DNA of 7,712 nt from Opitutales bacterium (GCA_007132315.1 SLOW01000009.1:1-7712); one strand, 5' to 3'; numbered from the stretch's first letter, positions 1 through 5,757 are shown. Notes: generated by a model not told the origin, from the sequence alone. Made by a program: numbers and translations.

Positions 1-48
1 ATAAACCGCCGAAACATCACCCCTCACCTTCACCCTCACGGCAGACAT
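1..48 (-). CDS. N-terminus of a divergent gene, cut by the left edge (possible IS200-like/RAYT transposase)
   Basis: An ATG at 48 on the minus strand opens a frame that stays open to base 1 and gives MSAVRVKVRGDVSAVY. It is preceded by AAAGGAG (complement of 59-65), 10 nt from the ATG, and by a promoter-like pair at 76-104 that would start transcription near 69. These signals are the main evidence for a real gene. The codons alternate GTG with AGG/AAG, giving a V-R-V-K-V-R strand. A short basic strand followed by an AVY motif at about residue 14-16 is how many IS200-like Y1 transposases and REP-associated transposases begin (usually AVYH followed by an SR motif). The diagnostic His would be the next residue, outside the window, so the family call is only a suggestion. 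Confidence 0.4.
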   Translation of the reverse strand, partial: MSAVRVKVRGDVSAVY

Positions 49-58
49 CTCAAACCAA

Positions 59-65
59 CTCCTTT
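59..65 (-). promoter_or_regulatory. Shine-Dalgarno of the left-edge minus-strand gene
   Basis: The minus strand reads AAAGGAG here, 10 nt before the ATG at 48. It is the best anti-16S match before any start codon in the window; most other genes here have weak or no Shine-Dalgarno. It decides the ATG at 48 over the ATG at 68, whose frame stops after ten codons. Confidence 0.45.
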
Positions 66-75
66 CATCACCCCA

Positions 76-104
76 ATACAAATCCCATCCCGCCCCGAGG
101 TCAA
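76..104 (-). promoter_or_regulatory. sigma70-type promoter for the left-edge minus-strand gene
   Basis: On the minus strand a -35 TTGACC (104-99, 5 of 6 consensus bases) is followed after exactly 17 bp by TTGTAT (81-76, 3 of 6). The predicted transcript start near 69 leaves about 21 nt of leader containing the AAAGGAG. The -10 is weak, but the spacing and the order of -35, -10, Shine-Dalgarno and ATG are coherent. Confidence 0.4.
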
Positions 105-133
105 GCAAAAATAGCCTGTCTGTTTTTACTAGC

Positions 134-162
134 TTGACACCTTACTATTCGCCGCCAAGATT
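134..162 (+). promoter_or_regulatory. possible promoter of the trpB-like gene
   Basis: A perfect -35 hexamer TTGACA lies at 134-139. At 17 bp spacing the -10 position holds AAGATT (157-162, 3 of 6 matches). The start would be near 169, leaving about 11 nt of leader. The intergenic position and perfect -35 favour it; the weak -10 limits confidence. An alternative -10-like TACTAT (143-148) has no matching -35. Confidence 0.35.
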
Positions 163-179
163 CTTTGGGCAGATAGATT

Positions 180-1535
180 ATGAATGTCATTAAGTATCTT
201 CTGTCCGACGAAGAACTGCCCGCTCATTGGTACAATCTTGCGGCTGATCTGCCGGAGGCATTGCCCCCGACGCTTCATCCTGGAACCCGGGAACCGATAA
301 CGTCCGAGGATTTGGCTCCGTTGTTTGCGCAAGCGTTGATTGAGCAAGAGTTGTCCACCGAGCGGTGGATCGAAATTCCGGAAGAGGTTCGACGTGTTTT
401 GCTGCAATGGCGCTGTACTCCTCTGTACCGGGCGCGGCGGTTGGAAGAAGCGTTGGATACGCCGGCTAAGATTTATTACAAATGGGAGGGGGTCAGTCCC
501 AGCGGCTCCCACAAACCCAACACAGCGGTCCCCCAAGCGTTTTACAACCAGCGTGAAGGCATCAGGAGAATCGCGACGGAAACCGGGGCGGGTCAGTGGG
601 GCAGTTCTTTGGCGATGGCGTGTTCGGTTTTCGGATTGGAATGCCTGGTTTATATGGTCAAGGTGTCTTTCAACCAGAAGCCTTATCGGCGCGCACTGAT
701 GGATGCCTACGGAGCGACGTGCGTCGCCAGTCCTTCCGACACGACCCAGAGCGGCCGGGAAATCTTGCGGAACGACCCGGATTGCACCGGATCGTTGGGT
801 ATCGCCATATCGGAAGCGGTCGAGGTGGCGGCCTCAAACGACGACACCCGTTACTGTCTCGGCAGCGTGCTGAACCATGTCCTGCTGCACCAGACGGTTA
901 TCGGGCTCGAATGTCTCAAACAACTGGAAATGGCCGGAGATTATCCCGATGTCATTGTCGGTTGCACCGGCGGCGGCTCGAATTACGCCGGTATCTGCTT
1001 TCCGTTCCTGGGTGAGAAGCTTCGCGGCGGACGCGATGTCCGCCTCCTGGCCGTCGAACCGTCTGCCTGCCCCACCCTCACCAAGGGACCTCTGGCCTAC
1101 GATTACGGCGACACCGCGCATCTGACTCCACTCGTCAAAATGCACACGCTGGGCAGCGGTTTCGTTCCCGCCGGTTTTCACAGCGGTGGTCTGCGTTACC
1201 ACGGAATGGCCCCCATGGTCAGCCATGTGATCAACCTCGGCCTTTCGCAAGCCCTGGCGATCAATCAGCTCGAATGCTTTGACGCCGGTATTCGTTTCGC
1301 GCGGGCGGAGGGAATTATTCCGGCTCCCGAGGCCACCCATGCGGTCGCGGCCGCCATTCAGGAAGCCGAACGGTGCAAGCGGGAAGACCGGAGGGAAACC
1401 ATCCTGGTCAACTTATGCGGTCACGGCCATTTCGACATGCAGGCGTACATCGACTACCAGGCCGGGAAACTAAAGGACTATGCCTACCCGGACGAAGAAA
1501 TCGCTCTGGCGTTATCGGGGTTACCGTCCGTTTGA
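180..1535 (+). CDS. trpB: Tryptophan synthase beta chain, TrpB2 type (PLP-dependent)
   Basis: This is a fold-type II pyridoxal-phosphate enzyme that joins indole and L-serine to make L-tryptophan in the cytoplasm. Visible motifs, by residue: SGSHKPN with the PLP-binding Lys112; ETGAGQWG (134-141), whose Glu134 matches the catalytic acid of TrpB; the phosphate-cradling GCTGGGSN (261-268); and CGHGHFD (413-419) near the C-terminus. The 451-residue length, the long N-terminal extension before the Lys motif and the CGHG ending mark the TrpB2 subfamily rather than the roughly 400-residue TrpB1 that pairs tightly with TrpA. No trpA, trpF or trpC lies alongside, which also fits TrpB2, whose members often stand alone, may salvage free indole and may act on other substrates. 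The ATG at 180 is the first possible start, because an in-frame TAG lies at 174-176. The Shine-Dalgarno is weak (GGGCAG). The family is certain; the partner and in vivo substrate are not. Confidence 0.93.
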   Translation: MNVIKYLLSDEELPAHWYNLAADLPEALPPTLHPGTREPITSEDLAPLFAQALIEQELSTERWIEIPEEVRRVLLQWRCTPLYRARRLEEALDTPAKIYYKWEGVSPSGSHKPNTAVPQAFYNQREGIRRIATETGAGQWGSSLAMACSVFGLECLVYMVKVSFNQKPYRRALMDAYGATCVASPSDTTQSGREILRNDPDCTGSLGIAISEAVEVAASNDDTRYCLGSVLNHVLLHQTVIGLECLKQLEMAGDYPDVIVGCTGGGSNYAGICFPFLGEKLRGGRDVRLLAVEPSACPTLTKGPLAYDYGDTAHLTPLVKMHTLGSGFVPAGFHSGGLRYHGMAPMVSHVINLGLSQALAINQLECFDAGIRFARAEGIIPAPEATHAVAAAIQEAERCKREDRRETILVNLCGHGHFDMQAYIDYQAGKLKDYAYPDEEIALALSGLPSV

Positions 1536-1537
1536 CC

Positions 1538-1553
1538 GTCGCGAAGACGCGAT
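1538..1553 (+). other. short GC-rich hairpin just after the trpB stop
   Basis: TCGCG-AAGA-CGCGA forms a perfect 5-bp stem (1539-1552), extendable by a G-T pair, starting 3 nt after the stop codon and followed by TTAAAC. There is no U-tract, so it is at most a weak or Rho-assisted end or an mRNA 3' stabiliser. The rest of the 1536-1652 spacer shows no convincing gene or promoter. Confidence 0.25.
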
Positions 1554-1652
1554 TAAACCAACGGGGTCCCAGTTCCGTGCCCACGCGCAATCGGACACCG
1601 CGAGGGCCATAACCTGTATCCGACTTTCGGTCACGGCATCGATGATTGGTGA

Positions 1653-2219
1653 GTGGTCCTGTATCCTCCATCAAACGCAACAGACACATTGATCTCTGTG
1701 GACCGATTCACAAACATCCGGGACATTCCCTGGGATACTCTGCTCGGCCCGGCAATCGCGGCGGGAATCGTTTTGCTGGCGGCTATTCTCTGGACGATGC
1801 TCGCGCGGCGCAGGGACTTGTTTCCCTACGAACCGCGGGACAGTCTGATGACCGACAGCGAACTGCAATTCTTTGAAATCCTGGAACAAGCGGTGGCCTA
1901 TCAGTACCGAATTTATTCCAAAGTTCGGCTGGAAGACATTATTCAGGTTCGCGCGGGAACGGATCACCGAACGGCCTTCGCGGCGCGCAATCGAATTAAA
2001 TCCCGCCACCTGGACTTTGTCCTGTGTGACCCGGAGACCCTGGAGATCATCGCATCGATCGAACTGGACGACCGTTCGCACGAACGTCCGGATCGCATCG
2101 AACGCGATGAATTCGTGGACGAGGCACTGCGGGTTTGCGGCATTCCCTGCATTCGGTTTCCCGTCCAGCGCGAGTACCGCCCCATTCAGATCCGCAGCGA
2201 GCTGGAACGGTTAATATGA
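1653..2219 (+). CDS. Membrane-anchored DUF2726 (nuclease-fold) protein
   Basis: The 188-residue product has one hydrophobic segment (about residues 29-50) followed by ARRR, which by the positive-inside rule puts the C-terminal domain in the cytoplasm. The C-terminal two thirds (about 65-180) resemble DUF2726: TDSELQFFEILEQA, then NRIKSRHLDFVLCDPE (113-128), IELDDRSH (136-143), and a closing GIPCIRFP (163-170). The D121...E137-x-D139...H143 pattern, with R151-D152 after it, is that of the Vsr/DUF559-like branch of the PD-(D/E)xK restriction-endonuclease fold, so a DNA- or RNA-processing role is possible but unproven. An in-frame TGA at 1650-1652 forces the start to GTG 1653 or later; TTG 1689 and GTG 1698 are alternatives that keep the membrane segment. 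No start has a good Shine-Dalgarno. It lies 117 bp after trpB, and nothing links the two in function. Confidence 0.75.
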   Translation: MVLYPPSNATDTLISVDRFTNIRDIPWDTLLGPAIAAGIVLLAAILWTMLARRRDLFPYEPRDSLMTDSELQFFEILEQAVAYQYRIYSKVRLEDIIQVRAGTDHRTAFAARNRIKSRHLDFVLCDPETLEIIASIELDDRSHERPDRIERDEFVDEALRVCGIPCIRFPVQREYRPIQIRSELERLI

Positions 2220-2264
2220 GCGGTAACCAGATTACAGATTAGGATCGGACGCGCTGGCCATAAG

Positions 2265-2320
2265 ACCCGAAGCAAACACCTCCGGGTGTACGGGTTCGAC
2301 GTTGCTCTCGCTTCGTGGGT
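2265..2320 (+). other. potentially structured leader upstream of the porin gene
   Basis: Two nested pairings can form in the RNA. The outer stem pairs ACCC-GAAGC (2265-2273) with GCTTC-(GT)-GGGT (2310-2320): 5 and 4 bp with a 2-nt bulge. Inside it, ACACC-UCCG-GGUGU (2276-2289) is a perfect 5-bp hairpin closed by a UNCG-type tetraloop. The element ends about 18 nt before the porin ATG and does not pair with the start codon. It matches no riboswitch class I recognise. No clear sigma70 promoter was found in 2220-2338. Confidence 0.3.
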
Positions 2321-2338
2321 TCCGATAGGTTTCATTCG

Positions 2339-3613
2339 ATGAAACTGTCCATTCTCGCTATCACAATCCTTTCCGGCGCCATAGCGGGTACCGTCGCCGG
2401 CAACGATTCTCGACAAACGCCCTCACTGGCAACGGATCACGTCAGTGAGTCGGCACCGGCTCCGGAACTGCCGACTCGGCTGCGGGTCGGCGAGGAAGGA
2501 TGGGTGAGCGTGGGAGCGCGGATCCAACCGATTTTCATCTACAACGACAGCGATCTGGTCTCGGACGACATGGATTTCCGGATGCGCCGGGCGCGAATCA
2601 TGGTTCGAGGCGACGTCACGGAATGGGCCGGATTTTCCTTCGCGACCGAGGTTTCGGGAGCGAACGTGACGCTCATCGACAGCTATGTTCACTTCAAGCC
2701 GCGCTCGGAAGTTCAAGTCTTCGCGGGCCGTCACCTGAGTCCCGGAACGGGCCGGCAAGCCGGCACAACCTCGGCGGCGGCGCTAATGGCGATCGATCGG
2801 CCCCATTTTTCGTTCAAGAATCTGAGCTACGGCGGCCGTGCCAGGACCGCGTTCGGAACGACGGATCTGGAAGGAACGGACTCCGGATTGCGTATGGACG
2901 CTCAAGTACGGGATGAAGGTGTCACCTTTTGGGGAGACCATTCCGCCGGCGAAGATCTCCACTTTAAATACTACCTTGGAACCTACGACGGATGGAGCCG
3001 GAGTCCCGCCCGCGACGAAGGGGATCTGCGTTACAGCGGACGTGCGGCGATCAACTTCGGTGACGACGAAGCAGGCTTCTTCAATTCCTCCTCTTATTTG
3101 GGACGGAAACAGACGTTGGGACTCGGTGTTTCTTTCGATGCACAGAATCGCGTGGCCATCGACGATACCACGGGAGGCATGATCGATTACCGCTACTGGA
3201 GCGTCGATGTGTTCCTGGAACACCCAGTCGGCCCGGGTTCCGTCAACGTCGAAGCCGCCTATGGCCAACTCGACCTCGGGAAAGGCGAAGGGAAACTGCG
3301 GGCGCGCAACGCCACTCCCGACGACACACTTGGTGTCAGTGCGCGCCAGGCGCAGGGTGACGGGTACTACCTGCAGGGCGGTTACTATTTCCCCGATCTG
3401 AAACTGCAACCGTGGATCCTTTACGAGGAGTGGGACAGCGACGCCCCGGGAGGTGTGGGTTCCTACAATAATTTCCGCATCGGAGCGACCTACTTCGCAC
3501 GCGGACAGAATCTCAATTTCAAGGTTGGCTACGAGCACACAAGGCTCGATTGGGATGTCAACGGCGACCGCACGTCCAATTCGGTTGTAACCGGAGTGTA
3601 TCTGAATTTCTAA
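2339..3613 (+). CDS. Outer-membrane porin, phosphate-selective porin O/P-like
   Basis: The product is a 424-residue beta-barrel porin. It starts with a signal peptide (MKLSILAITI, then an Ala/Gly-rich stretch) likely cleaved after TVA or VAG at residue 20 or 21. After an acidic/proline linker (30-50) come many alternating polar/aromatic strands, including the O/P-family-like DFRMRRARIMVRGDV (79-93), FKYYLGTYDGW (209-219), GYYLQGGYYF (342-351), FRIGATYF (379-386) and a last strand VVTGVYLNF ending in Phe, the outer-membrane assembly signal. Several Trp/Tyr pairs fit the aromatic girdles. The family forms trimeric channels for anions or small solutes; the substrate cannot be read from sequence. 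The ATG at 2339 is chosen over the in-frame GTG at 2315 because it starts the signal peptide directly; AGG at 2327-2329 is a weak Shine-Dalgarno. There is no phosphate-starvation context, so phosphate selectivity should not be assumed. Confidence 0.82.
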   Translation: MKLSILAITILSGAIAGTVAGNDSRQTPSLATDHVSESAPAPELPTRLRVGEEGWVSVGARIQPIFIYNDSDLVSDDMDFRMRRARIMVRGDVTEWAGFSFATEVSGANVTLIDSYVHFKPRSEVQVFAGRHLSPGTGRQAGTTSAAALMAIDRPHFSFKNLSYGGRARTAFGTTDLEGTDSGLRMDAQVRDEGVTFWGDHSAGEDLHFKYYLGTYDGWSRSPARDEGDLRYSGRAAINFGDDEAGFFNSSSYLGRKQTLGLGVSFDAQNRVAIDDTTGGMIDYRYWSVDVFLEHPVGPGSVNVEAAYGQLDLGKGEGKLRARNATPDDTLGVSARQAQGDGYYLQGGYYFPDLKLQPWILYEEWDSDAPGGVGSYNNFRIGATYFARGQNLNFKVGYEHTRLDWDVNGDRTSNSVVTGVYLNF

Positions 3614-3624
3614 TCCGCCGATCC

Positions 3625-3640
3625 GGAACGAAACCGTTCT
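3625..3640 (+). other. small hairpin after the porin stop
   Basis: GGAACG-AAAC-CGTTCT pairs as 5 bp plus one G-T pair, 11 nt after the porin stop. It is followed by TGCCC rather than a T-run, so it does not qualify as an intrinsic terminator. It could protect the 3' end or mean nothing. Confidence 0.2.
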
Positions 3641-3667
3641 TGCCCTCCGCCGGGCCGAACCGGGACA

Positions 3668-4696
3668 ATGGCCGGCGTGACTAGGTCGTTTCCACGGTTG
3701 TTCGGCCTGTTCCAAAAGCGCATCCAAGGCGACGACGCGTTGCTGGAACTGGCGCAGTTTCGGTTTCGGCGATCCGGCCTGCTTCCGGAATACCATGCCG
3801 GCGATGTGGCCGAACGGAATAGGATGGAACGTTTTCATCCCGCTCCCGAACGTGCCGGCGTGCTGCATCTGCCGCGCGGGCTCGATCTGTTCCGCCGGGA
3901 CACCCGTGAGTACATCGCCCACATCGGGACGGCCGGAACCGGATCCTTGCTGGGCATGGTGGTCCACGACCAGGAAGAAATCCGGCACGATTTCGGCGGC
4001 TACCGTGAAGCTCTGGCGGATCTCAACCGCCGCCTCGAAGGCGCCGATACACTCAAGCTGTTCGTCGAATACGCGGTGGGGCTCGATCCGGAACTCTATT
4101 GCCGGACCATTGAAGCGGCAGCGGACCTTTCCGCCATCACCGCCTGCATCGATATCGGTCACGTGGGGATCCGTCAGGCTCGCCATTGTTATGAGCAACG
4201 TTTTCCGGGCAGGCGGCTGGACGCCGCTGAAACCGGCTCTCAAGGTATCCTCGAGCGGATGCCCGCCGTTCAGGAAGCGGTTCGTGCCGGTTGCCCGGCG
4301 GTCGTGGAAATGATATCGAGGCTGGCGGCACTCGAAAAACCCGTCCATTTCCATCTACACGACGGCCATCCCCTGGTGGAAAATCAGTACGGCGTGCCAG
4401 ATCACCGCAGTTTCCTGCATCGGCCGGTAGTCCATATCGGACGCGAAAGCACCCGACTCGAACCCCTTTTCGGCCGGCGAGGAATCGCCCTCATCCTGGA
4501 CGCCGTCCGCCGCTCGTTCCCGACGGACGCTGTGTCTCTCACCCTGGAGATCCACGAGACCCTCGAGCGGGAGGCACTCGACAATGAAAGTTTGCCTTTA
4601 TTCTCGCACTGGCGAGACAAGACCAACGCCGAAAAGATGAATCACTGGTTGCTCTTGCTCGCGGCCAACGCGAACCTGCTTCGAAGTCAGGGCTGA
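3668..4696 (+). CDS. Predicted xylose-isomerase/AP-endonuclease-2-like TIM-barrel protein
   Basis: I do not recognise a named gene. The 342-residue soluble protein has the strand-end motifs of the xylose isomerase-like TIM barrel family: VLHLPR (65-70), FVEYA with Glu134, ACIDIGHVG (159-167) with Asp162 and His165, HFHLHDGH (227-234), and TLEIH (292-296) with Glu294. Glu, Asp, His and Glu at barrel strand ends are how this family binds one or two divalent metals, in sugar isomerases/epimerases and in endonuclease IV. The HLHD motif and length favour a sugar isomerase/epimerase-like enzyme over endonuclease IV. The Arg-rich N-terminus (about 1-60) does not look like a canonical first strand and may be lineage-specific. 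The ATG at 3668 has no good Shine-Dalgarno, and the upstream open frame back to the porin stop contains no other start. It lies 54 bp after the porin in the same frame, so read-through transcription is possible. Confidence 0.6.
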   Translation: MAGVTRSFPRLFGLFQKRIQGDDALLELAQFRFRRSGLLPEYHAGDVAERNRMERFHPAPERAGVLHLPRGLDLFRRDTREYIAHIGTAGTGSLLGMVVHDQEEIRHDFGGYREALADLNRRLEGADTLKLFVEYAVGLDPELYCRTIEAAADLSAITACIDIGHVGIRQARHCYEQRFPGRRLDAAETGSQGILERMPAVQEAVRAGCPAVVEMISRLAALEKPVHFHLHDGHPLVENQYGVPDHRSFLHRPVVHIGRESTRLEPLFGRRGIALILDAVRRSFPTDAVSLTLEIHETLEREALDNESLPLFSHWRDKTNAEKMNHWLLLLAANANLLRSQG

Positions 4697-4702
4697 ATTC
4701 AG
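4693..4702. repeat. 10-bp palindrome carrying both converging stop codons
   Basis: CTGAATTCAG is perfectly self-complementary. The plus-strand TGA (4694-4696) and the minus-strand TGA (4701-4699) sit symmetrically inside it, with only AT (4697-4698) between the two coding regions. It is too short and lacks the T-runs of a bidirectional terminator. Confidence 0.6.
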
Positions 4703-5385
4703 GCGTACAAACCGATTATCGCTTTCAGAACGGCTTCGACCCGATTCTGGTTGCGTGCCACCTGGGCGCGGAAGTCTTCCGCGGAAAGCGGTGTTTCGGT
4801 CGTTCCGTTCGCGTAGTTATCGACGACGGCGATTGCGTTGTACGCGATCCCCGCTTCCGCGCACAAATCCGCTTCGGCGCCCAGAGTCATCCCGACCACA
4901 TCGCCCCACTCCCGGAGAATCCGGATCTCGGCGGGCGTTTCGAAGCGGGGTCCCCGCGTTTGCACGTAAACCTGATCCCGGACGATGTCGAAGCGAAGAT
5001 CGCGAGCGATTTCGGAAACGAGGTTATTGGCGATCGACGGAGTGATCGCGCGCAACGTTTCGTCTTGGAACGTGGCCGGGAAGAACGATACATAATCGGA
5101 ACAGCAAACCAAGGTTCCCGGCGGCAATTCTTTTCGCAACGATCCCACCGAGCAAACGGCGATCACCGATTCGGCCCGCATGTCCCGAAACAGCGAGATA
5201 TTGGCCCGATGGTTGATGGCGTGGGGCGGGGTCGCTCCCTCCGGACCGTGGCGGTTGAGCGCCACGACATTGCCAAAACGCCGAAACGACCGCTGGCCGA
5301 AGACCGTGGTGTGGCGTTCCGCGGTCCAGGACGCGAACACTTCCGAATGAATCAGGCTGGTGCCGCCGATCAGACCGGTTTTCAT
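4699..5385 (-). CDS. MTAP-family purine nucleoside phosphorylase, probably 6-oxopurine/methylthioinosine type
   Basis: The enzyme cleaves a purine (deoxy)ribo- or 5'-methylthioribonucleoside with phosphate, giving the base and a sugar 1-phosphate in the cytoplasm. Phosphate-site motifs are GGTS (7-10), NRHG (44-47) and CSVGSLR (78-84). HAINHRANI (55-63) and GPRFETPAEI (145-154) followed by WGDVVGMT (160-167) are typical of the MTAP/PNP family. In human MTAP the adenine is read by two Asp in TDYD; here the aligned stretch is VDNYANG, with Asn190 and Ala192, as in 6-oxopurine and methylthioinosine phosphorylases (comparison from memory). At 228 residues it is shorter than most members (about 240-285), with a compact section after SDYVSFFP (97-104). 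The ATG at 5385 is chosen because residues 2-10 are the conserved first strand and phosphate loop; AGAGG lies only 2 nt upstream. It is second in an operon 34 nt after phhB and would often be annotated mtnP. Confidence 0.85.
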   Translation of the reverse strand: MKTGLIGGTSLIHSEVFASWTAERHTTVFGQRSFRRFGNVVALNRHGPEGATPPHAINHRANISLFRDMRAESVIAVCSVGSLRKELPPGTLVCCSDYVSFFPATFQDETLRAITPSIANNLVSEIARDLRFDIVRDQVYVQTRGPRFETPAEIRILREWGDVVGMTLGAEADLCAEAGIAYNAIAVVDNYANGTTETPLSAEDFRAQVARNQNRVEAVLKAIIGLYA

Positions 5386-5419
5386 CACCTCTCTGGTGCC
5401 GACAACGGGTGGCGTCCCT

Positions 5420-5707
5420 TCATCGCTTGAGCTTCTCGACCTTGCGGGCGACGTCCACGTCGCGCTCGGTGATGCGGCTGCCGGCGTCATGGGTCGTGAA
5501 CGCGAGCGTGACCCGGTTGTAAACGTTCGTCAATTCCGGGTGGTGATCGGCCTTTTCGCAGACAAAACCAATCCGCACAATAAACGCGATGGCCTGAGAA
5601 AAGTTCTTGAACTCGAAGTTCTTGACCAAGGCATTGTCCTTGCGCTCCCAACCCTCGAGGCCGGCCAGGGCATCCTTGATTTCATCATCTGACAACGGAT
5701 CCGACAT
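5420..5707 (-). CDS. phhB: Pterin-4a-carbinolamine dehydratase (PCD/DCoH)
   Basis: This 95-residue cytoplasmic enzyme dehydrates 4a-hydroxytetrahydropterin to quinonoid dihydropterin, recycling the cofactor of aromatic amino acid hydroxylases. The signature is complete: EKADHHPEL (51-59) with His55-His56, NVYNRVTL (61-68), then TTHDAGSRIT (71-80) with His73-Asp74 and the trailing D83. Length matches the usual 95-115 residues. No phenylalanine hydroxylase is in the window. Many bacteria keep PCD without one, and other roles such as Rubisco assembly or molybdopterin-related functions have been proposed, so the physiological partner is open. The ATG at 5707 is the start by homology. It has no Shine-Dalgarno, and the predicted promoter would begin the transcript at this ATG. 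The stop is 34 nt before the phosphorylase start, so the two form an operon; both handle pterin- or purine-like rings, but a functional link is speculative. Confidence 0.93.
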   Translation of the reverse strand: MSDPLSDDEIKDALAGLEGWERKDNALVKNFEFKNFSQAIAFIVRIGFVCEKADHHPELTNVYNRVTLAFTTHDAGSRITERDVDVARKVEKLKR

Positions 5708-5713
5708 GGTTCG

Positions 5714-5742
5714 AATCTACGACCCGGTAAACGCCTTGTCAA
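5714..5742 (-). promoter_or_regulatory. sigma70-type promoter of phhB, predicted leaderless
   Basis: On the minus strand a perfect -35 TTGACA (5742-5737), a 17-bp spacer and -10 TAGATT (5719-5714, 4 of 6) point at phhB. Six bases, CGAACC, separate the -10 from the A of the ATG at 5707, so the usual +1 position coincides with the start codon. The lack of any Shine-Dalgarno before phhB fits this. Confidence 0.65.
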
Positions 5743-5757
5743 AAGCCATATCGGATC

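Noticed and set aside
834..1340. Minus-strand frame of 168 codons within trpB
   Set aside because: It is a codon-bias shadow of the PLP enzyme gene and its translation has no motif.
2291..2300. GGTTCGA, like the T-loop of a tRNA
   Set aside because: The flanking bases do not form a T-stem, and no D-arm, anticodon arm or acceptor stem can be drawn. It lies inside the porin leader.
2315..2338. In-frame GTG start extending the porin by eight residues
   Set aside because: It would put GSDRFHS before the signal peptide. The ATG at 2339 starts the signal peptide directly.
3614..3667. Terminator or promoter between the porin and the TIM-barrel gene
   Set aside because: Only a short hairpin without a T-run and no -35/-10 pair could be found, so neither is claimed.
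3648..3677. CGCCGG...CCGGCG inverted repeat around the ATG of the TIM-barrel gene
   Set aside because: It is a 6-bp GC-only stem with an 18-nt loop, easily expected by chance at this base composition, so not reported as a start-sequestering hairpin.
2783..4354. A 523-codon open frame on the minus strand across the porin and the TIM-barrel gene
   Set aside because: It lies antisense to two genes with clear motifs, crosses their boundary, and its translation has no recognisable domain. Long antisense frames are common in GC-rich DNA, and here the two plus-strand genes share a frame, which extends the shadow.
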